Source of the DNA: a virus
Reading direction: 5' to 3' (one strand)
Virus record (IMG/VR): IMGVR_UViG_3300045118_000047
Location: 1 to 64,000 of that record
DNA: 64,000 nucleotides
Shown: in pieces, positions 52,099-58,539 of the stretch
Layout: each line of letters starts with the position of its first letter
Position numbering within the stretch: the stretch's first letter is position 1
Program-made: the position numbers and the translations under genes
The notes under the pieces: generated by a model
Databases searched by the model: none
Told to the model about the DNA's origin: nothing
What the model saw: only the letters and a program-made list of their open reading frames with translations

Positions 52099-52652
52099 TT
52101 TTGACTGGCAGCGGTACGGCACTAGGAACGTACTTGCGCATTAAAGTCCCAGTGCGCGACAATAGCCACGGTAGGGTTAGAAGCCCGATGTGGTCGCCGT
52201 TGAAAACAACGGCAGCGTGAGTCTGAGACCGTAAAGACGGTGAGTTCAACGCGAACCTGACGAGCTTCGTCTGCCTTTCCAGACTACGGTCATATACATG
52301 CCCCCGCAAAGGAGCTAACGGGGTCCCGTAAAGGACGCCGGGACGATGGCCGCAAGTGGGAAGGAGAAACAGACGAGTGGCGGGGAGAGTGGCGACAAGG
52401 CATTCCTTCAGGCTGGGCGCATTAAAAATTCCGTGGGCACGGATATATGCCTTGGGCAAAAATTGTTTCTGCTGTTTGATCCCGAAACGTAGAAGCAGTC
52501 AGTAGTGGCGAGCGAACACTGTGGAGAATCGGGGTAGGCAAGTGTGTCGGTGAGAATCCGGCCTGCCAGTTTTCGTCCAGATGATGTGACTTGCGGCGCA
52601 CAAGGGTCCTGTGGTAGAGTGTTCTGGACCATTGCACCGTAAACTTTTTGAT
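52099..52652 (+). ncRNA. Structured ncRNA candidate C with 23S domain-I-like loop
   Basis: About 550 bases without a credible gene. At 52,500-52,517 CAGTAGTGGCGAGCGAAC matches the conserved 23S domain-I loop (CAGTAGYGGCGAGCGAAC). In E. coli that loop is closed by CCCC/GGGG; here it is closed by CAGT (52,496)/ACTG (52,518), a different but complementary stem. Other stems include CCGTTG-AAAA-CAACGG and ACCGT-AAAG-ACGGT. Size and complexity recall the large ornate RNAs (GOLLD, ROOL) of phages, but I cannot confirm a family. Confidence 0.5.
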
Positions 52653-52729
52653 CGCGGGAGGGAAGGCCGTGGTGGTCTCGTGGGGTTCATAACCCTATAA
52701 GTCGGGTTCGAGTCCCGGTCCCGCTACCA
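52653..52729 (+). tRNA. tRNA-Met(CAT), initiator-like
   Basis: A 77-base cloverleaf with encoded CCA. Acceptor CGCGGGA/TCCCGCT has a C1 x U72 mismatch, a hallmark of bacterial initiators. Anticodon arm TGGGG-TTCATAA-CCCTA carries the three G:C pairs of initiator tRNA. T-arm TCGGG-TTCGAGT-CCCGG is sound. The D stem (GAAG/TCTC) has one mismatch and one wobble, so it is somewhat weak. Confidence 0.88.
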
Positions 52730-53282
52730 ATTTGAAGATGCGTTCGCCTGTCGCACGGGCCTGTGATGGGTCGTCAAACAAGGCATGTCGAGCGTGAGAC
52801 ATGTCATCAGTGAATGGGGAAGGCGCATCTCGCAGAAGACGTGGAGCAGGAAATCGATTACCGGCAAACCTGCTCTTCGTAATGCGGCAAGGCGGTTCTA
52901 AGCCCGCCTGTGGGCAAGCGTACTGTTGGGCCGGAAGGCAGGCATGTCGTCGGAACTCAGCAGATGGTAGAATAGGCCGCTAATAGCTCACGAAGGTTCG
53001 GTCAACGCCACGACGAAGGCGCTAGTCATAAGGTTGGCGGTAGCCGGGCTGCTTGGATGGTGGAGTCGGCGGTGGAAACATCGCCCCCAAAAGAACCGCT
53101 TGCGGGAACCCTGAGCCGCAGTGATCTGTGGCTGGCTCTGAAGGGCTGCGGGAATGAACCTACCGCTACTACGCGCAGCGAAAGCTGCTAGGGACTTGTC
53201 GGCCCAAATGAACCAACCGGCAAGGGTCGGGTTTGCTGGTCTGGCTGTGAAATCTTCGCCCGGATGGAGCCAGACCAGCAAC
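52730..53282 (+). ncRNA. Structured ncRNA candidate D
   Basis: About 550 bases following the tRNA with no convincing gene. Strong stems: GAGCAGG/CCTGCTC (about 52,843-52,874), AGGCGG/CCCGCCT, and a perfect 14-bp stem TTGCTGGTCTGGCT/AGCCAGACCAGCAA (53,233-53,281) at its end, without a T-run. CTAATAGCTCAC at 52,980 matches the 23S helix-44 strand again, followed by CACGAAGGTT. It may be the 3' part of one large RNA with candidate C, with the tRNA embedded. Confidence 0.45.
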
Positions 53283-53286
53283 AATT

Positions 53287-53315
53287 TCCATATTGATGAC
53301 AGACTGTGGTAATGT
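53287..53315 (+). promoter_or_regulatory. Type-B promoter of the tmRNA gene
   Basis: TCCATAT at 53,287-53,293 and GTAATGT at 53,309-53,315, spacing 15, about 97 bases before the mature tmRNA 5' end. Confidence 0.75.
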
Positions 53316-53411
53316 GGTCGCATGAACGGATAGATGGGCATCGGTATTCCGTTCATTGAAGCGGGTTGCCTAGCCGCCGAAAGGTAGGAGCGATGTCTTG
53401 TTCTTTGACAT
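53316..53411 (+). promoter_or_regulatory. tmRNA leader with hairpin and boxA-like element 4
   Basis: ATGAACGG/CCGTTCAT forms an 8-bp hairpin at 53,322-53,357. boxA TGTTCTTTGACA at 53,399-53,410 ends one base before the mature tmRNA. A hairpin followed by boxA is the order found in rRNA leaders. Confidence 0.6.
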
Positions 53412-53804
53412 GGGCGCGATACGGTTTCGACGGGTGAAGTTGAAATCGAGCGACACGCCGAGTAATGTCTGGTTGGACTCGTTAATCTATCCCAGACGAC
53501 AACACAAACGCCAAGAGAACTCTTGGTAAGGTGATTCGCGGTGTCTTCGGTGCTGCTGATGAAGCGGTGCCGATGCTCGCGGCTGCGTAAGCAGCCCACC
53601 GTCACGGTGTAAGACTACGTGAACCGCCGTGGCTCAAAGCACGTGGTTGACAGCTTGGAAAGACAGCGATACCGGAGCTGGTCATTCCGGGGAAGGATGG
53701 ACCAAAGTTGCCGGTTGACAACCGGATAGACCAAGCCCGTGGTCGAGAATATCGGGCGAAGCGTGTGTATGTTCGGCGTAGACTCATTCGGACGGGAGTT
53801 CAAT

Positions 53805-54226
53805 CCAAAGGTTGCCTTGCTTGGCGACAAGCAAGGAAAAGAGTGCTCAAACGGTGAACGCTAAATCCGTAAGGATATGCCAACGCCGTCGAGTGGGCTG
53901 GAAACAGCGAAGCTCGCTAGAGACTTATAGGCACCTTCAACCAAAGCTGGTTATGGTGTACTAGGATGGAAGAATCTTTCTCGAATCTGAGTTTGGCTTC
54001 GCGCATGGCGGCGGTGTATTTCCCGTTCCGTGGAGTAACCTTGTGGTAAACATGGGCGAGAAGGAACGCCGAGTCAGGAAGATCGTTCCTTCGCCATCGA
54101 TGATGCCGGTCAGATAACCGAGATCGAATTTTTTCATAAATGCACTCCTTCTGGATGTAGGTTATACCTACAGCATGTCCAGAAGAAGGAATAGTCCAGA
54201 CCATTACGAAAGTAAAGGATAATCTG
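53805..54226 (+). mobile_element. Group I intron in the tmRNA T-loop
   Basis: A 422-base insertion. Exon 1 ends in U and the intron ends in G, as group I introns require. GUUG in the intron pairs with exon CAAU (with U-G at the splice site). P2 is CCTTGCTTG-GCGA-CAAGCAAGG. The Q/R-like core reads GGCTGGAAACAGC ... GCTAGAGACTTATAGGCACC, and the S-like element is GAAGGAATAGTCC; GACT(A/T)/(A)TAGTC form P7. Group I introns in tmRNA T-loops are known in bacteria. Exact boundaries are inferred from restoring the T-arm. Confidence 0.88.
53961..54137 (-). pseudogene. LAGLIDADG homing-endonuclease remnant, antisense in the intron
   Basis: On the - strand, an AAGGAGTGC ribosome site precedes ATG at 54,137. 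The 58-residue frame starts MKKFDLGYLTGIIDGEGTI, a clear first LAGLIDADG motif, then loses sense and stops at 53,961. It looks like a decayed endonuclease left in a peripheral loop of the intron, so the intron has probably lost its own mobility. Confidence 0.75.
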
Positions 54227-54277
54227 TCTCCCCGCGTCCACCAATTTCAAGGTCACGAAAAATAGTTGCAAACAATT

Positions 54278-54296
54278 TCGTGGCGTGAGTATAGTG
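54278..54296 (+). promoter_or_regulatory. Putative promoter after the tmRNA gene
   Basis: TTTCGTGGCGTGAGTATAGTG with a TATAGT -10-type box (core GAGTATAGTG), like the site at 50,412. It would drive the small RNA region and the second tRNA. Confidence 0.45.
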
Positions 54297-54299
54297 TAG

Positions 54300-54608
54300 T
54301 GAAAGTGAACGAAGTCAGGCTCACTTCAGTTCTGGGTTACTTCATAAAGCAACCAGAAGTCTCCGGCGGCGACAAGGATCGCCGTTAGTAGGAGAATGAC
54401 GGCCTGCAAAGACAGGATGGAGTTCAGGGAAGACTGGATGGCAGCATGGGAAGACATGCAAATGGCAGCTCGGAAAGACGGCTTTCCCGGAGCGCATATC
54501 GGAGCTTGATGTAGTTCTGTGAGTGTTGAAGTATGGCACGCTTCAGTTTGGGGTTACTTCTGCCTTTCATAGAAATACCCCAGACGGTCATCGGTGTCGG
54601 CTTTTGAT
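54300..54608 (+). ncRNA. Structured RNA candidate before the second tRNA (possible Ro partner)
   Basis: About 310 bases. Stems include AGTGA/TCACT, CGGCGAC/CGCCG and CTCGGAAAG/CTTTCCCGGAG. A CTTCAGTT-x-TGGGTTACTTC element occurs twice (54,322 and 54,540) with a shorter relative at 50,460. A 37-codon frame from ATG 54,397 (MTACKDRMEFREDW...) has a close AGGAG and cannot be excluded. Being next to a tRNA and upstream of a TROVE gene, it is a candidate Y-type RNA. That is inference from position only. Confidence 0.4.
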
Positions 54609-54685
54609 TGCGGGGTGGAGCAGCCCGGTAGCTCGGCTGGCTCATAACCAGCAGGTCGTTGGTTCAAATCCAACTCCCGCAACCA
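54609..54685 (+). tRNA. tRNA-Met(CAT), initiator-derived
   Basis: A 77-base cloverleaf with encoded CCA. Acceptor TGCGGGG/TCCCGCA pairs fully (U1-A72, unlike typical initiators). D-arm GAGC-AGCCCGGTA-GCTC, anticodon arm GCTGG-CTCATAA-CCAGC, T-arm GTTGG-TTCAAAT-CCAAC. The body closely follows bacterial tRNA-fMet (GTGGAGCAGC ... GGTAGCTCG), but U1-A72 and U29-A41 depart from the initiator rules. Confidence 0.95.
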
Positions 54686-54691
54686 CAGAAG

Positions 54692-54725
54692 GCCGGACGC
54701 CGAAAGGTGCCCGGCTTTTTGTTTT
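54692..54725 (+). terminator. Rho-independent terminator after the second tRNA
   Basis: GCCGGACGCC-GAAA-GGTGCCCGGC followed by TTTTTGTTTT, 7 bases after the tRNA CCA end. It closes the RNA island. Confidence 0.9.
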
Positions 54726-54739
54726 GAGAAAGGAGTCGT

Positions 54740-55387
54740 ATGAAGCCAGTTTTGAAGCCGAACATTATGGTCTCACAGGACGAAGTAGACTTGGTAATCG
54801 GAGAGCTTGACCGGGTACTCAGGCTGGGCCTGCCGGGAGACGTGGTAGAGTTCGGGTGTAATGTGGGGAATACGTCGGTGTTCTTACAGGATGCGTTGCA
54901 GCGGAATGGAAGCCAGAAAAAGCTGGTGTGCATTGACTCGTTTCAGGGGTTCCCGGAGACGGAGTCGATTGACGAAGACTGCTTCAAGAAGGGTGGTCTG
55001 GCAGTACAGCAGGCAGAGCTGCTGGGTCATTTCGACGAGTTTCAGCTTCCGCATCCCGTGGTCGTACAGTCGTGGATCGAAGAGCTTCGAGCGAAGGATT
55101 TGCCGGATGAGATTTGCTTCGCGTTTGTAGACTGTGACATCTACAAACCGGCAAAGTGGGCATTCGGATTGGCGTGGATCAGGATGCCGGTAGGCGGGTC
55201 GGTTGTGTTTCACGACATCTGGGCGAAGGGAATCCAGCGGGCGATCTGGGAAGGTCGTCAAGGGATGTCGCGGGAAGAGATTGCATGTTGTCACAGGTCG
55301 TACATTGTCAGGAAGGTGGATTCGGTGCCCGTGGTGGGCAAAATTGGCGGCGATAATGCCGCACTTCAGGAAGGGGTGAGACAGTGA
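54740..55387 (+). CDS. TylF/MycF-like methyltransferase
   Basis: A 215-residue protein behind AAAGGAGTCGT. GDVVEFGCNVGNTSVFLQDAL is motif I, CIDSFQGFPE is typical of the TylF/macrocin O-methyltransferase family, and FVDCDIYKPAKWAF plus GGSVVFHDIW give the metal/substrate region. It overlaps the TROVE gene by four bases (GTGA). These enzymes usually methylate sugars or small molecules; an RNA or glycan target here is not known. Confidence 0.82.
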   Translation: MKPVLKPNIMVSQDEVDLVIGELDRVLRLGLPGDVVEFGCNVGNTSVFLQDALQRNGSQKKLVCIDSFQGFPETESIDEDCFKKGGLAVQQAELLGHFDEFQLPHPVVVQSWIEELRAKDLPDEICFAFVDCDIYKPAKWAFGLAWIRMPVGGSVVFHDIWAKGIQRAIWEGRQGMSREEIACCHRSYIVRKVDSVPVVGKIGGDNAALQEGVRQ

Positions 55388-57141
55388 GTACGTTCAAGAC
55401 GGTAGCACGGCAGAAGTCGGCGGCTGCATTGCAGCCGAGTCATGCTCCGAACGCATCGGTCAACCGGGCGGGCGGAGTGGCATTCGAGATTAGCGATCCA
55501 TCACTGAAGCTCCTGACCATGACAGGCGGGGCTTTCTTTGCGGAGCCGAAGTTCTACAACGGCGACCAGTGTGTGCCGAAGCGTGGAACGGGCGGCAAGT
55601 TTGAAAAGCTGGCCGAGCGTCTGGAGATCGTGGGTGACAAGCTGAAGGGCGTTGTGTCTTGCGATGAGCTGGACGAGACGGCTCGCGAAGTTGTGGCGAC
55701 GGCTCTGGATGTGGCACGGGGCAATAACCCGGAAGACATTCTGGCGATTGCTAATTGGCTGCGTAACGAGATGAACATCCGGCTGACGCCGCAGGTGTTG
55801 CTGGTGCTCGCTTCGCGGATGGACAACACGAAGTCTCTGGTGCGCAAGTACGCTCCGTGCATCGTGAAGCGCCCGGACGAAGTGAAGAGCTGCCTGTTGA
55901 TTCACCGGTTCTTCTTTGGGTTGAAGGACCTAAAGAACGGTCTGGCCAACGGTCTAGCCGACGCGCTGGGGAAGTTCGGGGAGCGGGGACTGATGAAGTA
56001 CGACGATCCGGGATTCCCGACGTGGAAGGATGTGCTGTGCTGGCTGCCGCGTAAGGCGGGCTGGCCGCTGAAGGCGGAAGTGGCGCAGTATTTCATCACC
56101 GGGAAGATTGGTGATCCGGCGAAGGTTCCGGTCATCGCGGCCCGCAAGGAGCTGGTGAAGTGCAAGGCGTTTGACGCCGAAGCTCGCAAGCTGGCCCGTG
56201 CGTCAATGGTGAACTGGGAAGTTCTGCTTTCGCAGTTTGGCAACGACAAGCAGGCGGTCTGGGAGTTCTTGGTTCAGGAAGACTTGCTGGGTTACATGGC
56301 TATGCTGCGTAACCTTCGCAACATTCTGGAAGCCAAGGCTGGCCGGACGGTCATTCAGAAGGTGTCGGACAAGCTGTCCAACCACGATGAAGTCGTGAAG
56401 TCGAAGCAGCTCCCGTTCCGGTTCCTGTCGGCGCTGAAGGCGCTGGAGGGGATGCAGGGCGAGTTCGATCAGGCCGACGTGTCTGAGCTGATGGCGGCTG
56501 TGGAGCTGGCTTCCAACGAAGCCTGTGCCAACATCCCGGTTCTGCCGGGGACAACAGTCATCTTCGCGGATGTGTCGCAGTCGATGCGCCGTAACAGGGT
56601 GTCGGACAAGTCAGAAGTCAACTGCGCGGATGCGGCAACGGTGCTGTGTGGTATCGTGGCCAAGGTCGCTGAGCGCCCGTATGTCGTGGCGTTCGGTTCG
56701 GATGTGGCTCCGGTGTTGTTCTCGAAGAACGACACGGTGCTGCGGATCGCCAAGCGGACGCTGGATGCGGACACTAAGGGGTGCTCAACCAACGGGCACA
56801 AGTGCGTGGAGTGGCTGATCCAGAAGAAGCTGGTGCCGGATCGTGTGGTCTTCCTGTCTGACATGCAGATGTGGAATGACAACGATTCCAACGACGATCA
56901 GATTTGTCTTTCCGACGTGTGGGACAAGTACCTGAAGTCGGCGGCTGGCGCGAAGAATACGTGGGCGCACTGCGTCCATGTCAACGGCTACGGCGACAAC
57001 GTCGTCGAAGGGGACCGGATAAACATGGTTGCCGGGTTCTCGGAGAAGGTCGTGACGATGATGCTTCAGACGGAAGGCGTCATTGGCGGAAAGGCTCTGC
57101 CGACAGTGGAGCAGGTCCGTGAGAAGTGGACCGTGAAGTAA
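55384..57141 (+). CDS. Ro60-like TROVE-domain RNA-binding protein
   Basis: A 585-residue protein from GTG. The N-terminal ~360 residues form a helical-repeat ring typical of TROVE, including GGVAFEISDPSLKLLTMTGG (split reading), NWLRNEMNIRLTPQVLLVLA and LLSQFGNDKQAVW. Near residue 394 is FADVSQSM, the DxSxS MIDAS motif of the VWA domain, followed by RVVFLSDMQMWND. Ro proteins bind misfolded RNA ends and Y RNAs and act with PNPase in bacteria. Phage-borne Ro proteins with tRNA-like partner RNAs have been described in some mycobacteriophages. Here it lies beside an RNA island. Confidence 0.9.
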   Translation: MSTFKTVARQKSAAALQPSHAPNASVNRAGGVAFEISDPSLKLLTMTGGAFFAEPKFYNGDQCVPKRGTGGKFEKLAERLEIVGDKLKGVVSCDELDETAREVVATALDVARGNNPEDILAIANWLRNEMNIRLTPQVLLVLASRMDNTKSLVRKYAPCIVKRPDEVKSCLLIHRFFFGLKDLKNGLANGLADALGKFGERGLMKYDDPGFPTWKDVLCWLPRKAGWPLKAEVAQYFITGKIGDPAKVPVIAARKELVKCKAFDAEARKLARASMVNWEVLLSQFGNDKQAVWEFLVQEDLLGYMAMLRNLRNILEAKAGRTVIQKVSDKLSNHDEVVKSKQLPFRFLSALKALEGMQGEFDQADVSELMAAVELASNEACANIPVLPGTTVIFADVSQSMRRNRVSDKSEVNCADAATVLCGIVAKVAERPYVVAFGSDVAPVLFSKNDTVLRIAKRTLDADTKGCSTNGHKCVEWLIQKKLVPDRVVFLSDMQMWNDNDSNDDQICLSDVWDKYLKSAAGAKNTWAHCVHVNGYGDNVVEGDRINMVAGFSEKVVTMMLQTEGVIGGKALPTVEQVREKWTVK

Positions 57142-57170
57142 GGTCAGAAAAGACACAAAGTAGGTCGGGG

Positions 57171-57206
57171 AAAGGCTGGTTCCGAAAGGGGCCAGCCTTT
57201 TTCTTT
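57171..57206 (+). terminator. Rho-independent terminator after the Ro gene
   Basis: AAAGGCTGG (57,171) pairs with CCAGCCTTT (57,192), followed by TTCTTT. Confidence 0.92.
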
Positions 57207-57209
57207 GTC

Positions 57210-57244
57210 GTAACAATTCTTTTATATTCTGACCATTAGTGATG
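57210..57244 (+). promoter_or_regulatory. Type-A promoter-like motif
   Basis: GTAACAATTCTTTTATATTC at 57,210-57,229 directly after the terminator and before the gene at 57,288. Position between terminator and gene is the best evidence that this motif is a promoter. Confidence 0.7.
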
Positions 57245-57287
57245 GGTCATACAGGCTTTCACAGGCTTCAGACCAGAAGGAGTCGTT

Positions 57288-57527
57288 ATGGCATACAGGA
57301 AAAATCCAACGGATAAGAGCCAAAGCGAGATGGAAGCTGCGGCGAATGGTGAAGCGGGCATTACCGTTCAGGTTGATGGCGGTCAGAAGGTTGTTACCAA
57401 GGCAGTCGGGTCCGCGCCATATCGGACACAGCATGATTCTGCCGAAGGCGGACAGAGAGCCAATGCCGGTGTCGTGATTCCATGCAGCGATCAGCCGAAC
57501 ACGTTCCCAACACCCGGAAAGGCGTAA
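57288..57527 (+). CDS. Small hypothetical protein
   Basis: A 79-residue protein behind GAAGGAGTCGTT with its own promoter-like motif. N-terminus MAYRKNPTD resembles MAYSK of the gene at 26,045. Gly/Asn/Gln rich; no family recognised. Confidence 0.7.
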   Translation: MAYRKNPTDKSQSEMEAAANGEAGITVQVDGGQKVVTKAVGSAPYRTQHDSAEGGQRANAGVVIPCSDQPNTFPTPGKA

Positions 57528-57530
57528 CAC

Positions 57531-57764
57531 GTGAATGACAAGCTGGTAGCAAATGAGCTTGTTTCTGTGGCTAGGGATTTAGCGGCGATGGATGCCGATG
57601 TAGCGGCAGACCCGGATCGGGTGGAAGAGCTGGCTGCTAAGTTCCTTTCCCGGCTGGGTCCGGTAAAGTCAAGACAGCTTCGGACGTATGGGATTGAGCT
57701 GAAACCAAGTGATACGGTCGAATCCCTTGCGAAAGCATGGGCGACTGTGTTGTTGGCGATGTAG
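57531..57764 (+). CDS. Small tagged hypothetical protein
   Basis: A 77-residue helical protein from GTG. N-terminus VANELVSVARDLAAMD is a strong tag match (compare ASELLAVARDLAAMD in the gene at 26,377). The remainder is a short helical domain. Function unknown. Confidence 0.72.
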   Translation: MNDKLVANELVSVARDLAAMDADVAADPDRVEELAAKFLSRLGPVKSRQLRTYGIELKPSDTVESLAKAWATVLLAM

Positions 57765-57862
57765 GTTGGCCTGCGCCCAGAAAGGCCGGTACAGACAGCG
57801 AGTCTGGACTGTACTGGGGTTACTCCGTGAGTGACCCCGAAGGGCAGAAAACGGAGACAGTT
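57765..57862 (+). other. Structured intergenic segment
   Basis: Three consecutive stems: GGCCT/AGGCC-like, GTACAG/CTGTAC (57,789-57,814) and GGGGTTACTC-CGT-GAGTGACCCC (57,815-57,837). No T-run follows. It may be an RNA processing or regulatory site. Nothing else is evident. Confidence 0.4.
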
Positions 57863-58282
57863 ATGACAGCAACAGCATCGGTAAGTTGGTGGCAGTATTC
57901 GGCGTGGGTGAAGAACATTGCTCGCAACTCTCGCATTACTGGTCCGATTACAACGCTGGCCATCGCAGAGTTGGCGGTGATTCGGACGTTTCTCAAGGTA
58001 ATCTGGAACCCCACAACCCAGACCGGCACCCGAAGCTGGTTGGACCCGAAGTTTAGGGCCTTGGCGGTTACGGGAGAGTACACAGGGGACATCGACACAG
58101 AGCCTTCTTGGATTCTCATCAAGATGCTCAACATTGTCGGAAGAGACCTGAAGAAAACTCCGCCAACAGATGCGGAAGTGACGGCGATCAATACGTTGAT
58201 GGCGGGTGTGTATCCTTGCAGACGATATGGAACGGGCGAGCTGTACGGTGGTACGCCCGGATCGACCGTGTCGATTCCGTAA
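57863..58282 (+). CDS. Hypothetical protein
   Basis: A 139-residue protein; ATG at 57,863 follows CGGAGACAG. Trp-rich start (SWWQYSAWVK) and a helical core. No family recognised. Confidence 0.7.
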   Translation: MTATASVSWWQYSAWVKNIARNSRITGPITTLAIAELAVIRTFLKVIWNPTTQTGTRSWLDPKFRALAVTGEYTGDIDTEPSWILIKMLNIVGRDLKKTPPTDAEVTAINTLMAGVYPCRRYGTGELYGGTPGSTVSIP

Positions 58283-58291
58283 GGGAAGCTG

Positions 58292-58459
58292 ATGCGTGTT
58301 GCCTTGGATGACCAGCGGGAAGTGAATAATCTGCCCAAGCTACCCGATGAGCAAGGGCAAACCAGATCGCTTGTCATGGACGAAGCCAAGGCAGCACGTG
58401 AGCTTGTTGCCGTAGCGAAGATGTTGGTTGAAACACGCCCCATGCGCGGGCGCAAGTGA
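58292..58459 (+). CDS. 55-residue protein ending in the tag
   Basis: ATG at 58,292 follows AAGGGAAGCTG. The first 30 residues are polar, and the last 25 contain AARELVAVAKMLVETRP, a near-perfect tag copy, here C-terminal. It was probably missed by length filters. The tag and the ribosome site argue that it is real. Confidence 0.65.
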   Translation: MRVALDDQREVNNLPKLPDEQGQTRSLVMDEAKAARELVAVAKMLVETRPMRGRK

Positions 58460-58539
58460 AATGATTTCCGGCGTAGGCCGGGAAACAGGACCGGGTGTCC
58501 GGGACTGGAAGTATTAACGCAGTATGAACGGAGGTATGT

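Larger units (their letters stand above)
53412..54243 (+). ncRNA. ssrA: tmRNA, interrupted by a group I intron in the T-loop
   Basis: Mature 5' end GGGCGCG pairs with 3' CGCGTCC (then A-CCA), a perfect 7-bp acceptor stem with one G-U. The 5' domain contains TTTCGACGGG and GCCGAG ... GGTTGGACTCGT, matching known tmRNAs. A tag frame ends in ADEAVPMLAA then TAA (53,588-53,590), with the LAA degradation signal. Exon 1 is 53,412-53,804 and ends GGGAGTTCAAT; exon 2 is 54,227-54,243. Joined, they give the T-arm GGGAG-TTCAATT-CTCCC. It would rescue stalled ribosomes and tag nascent peptides. The window also encodes a CCA-adding-type enzyme. Confidence 0.93.

Noticed and set aside
51666-53410. TTGACA in the boxA-like elements as a -35 promoter box
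   Set aside because: In the tmRNA case the element ends one base before the mature RNA, so a promoter there could not make the observed 5' end; boxA explains all copies better.
51808-53787. Short protein frames within the RNA island on both strands
   Set aside because: They lack ribosome sites and protein-like composition, and they overlap structured RNA, the tRNA and the tmRNA.
50412-54296. Host-derived prophage attachment site near the tRNA/tmRNA genes
   Set aside because: The tRNA and tmRNA are complete with promoters and terminator inside the phage gene order; no direct repeats or integrase gene are seen in the window.
50400-54725. Complete 16S or 23S rRNA genes
   Set aside because: Key universal segments such as the 530 loop, decoding site, peptidyl-transferase loop and sarcin-ricin loop are missing, and the 23S-like pieces are not in genomic order.
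50400-54725. RNase P RNA
   Set aside because: The conserved GAGGAAAGTCC and ACAGAA segments are absent.
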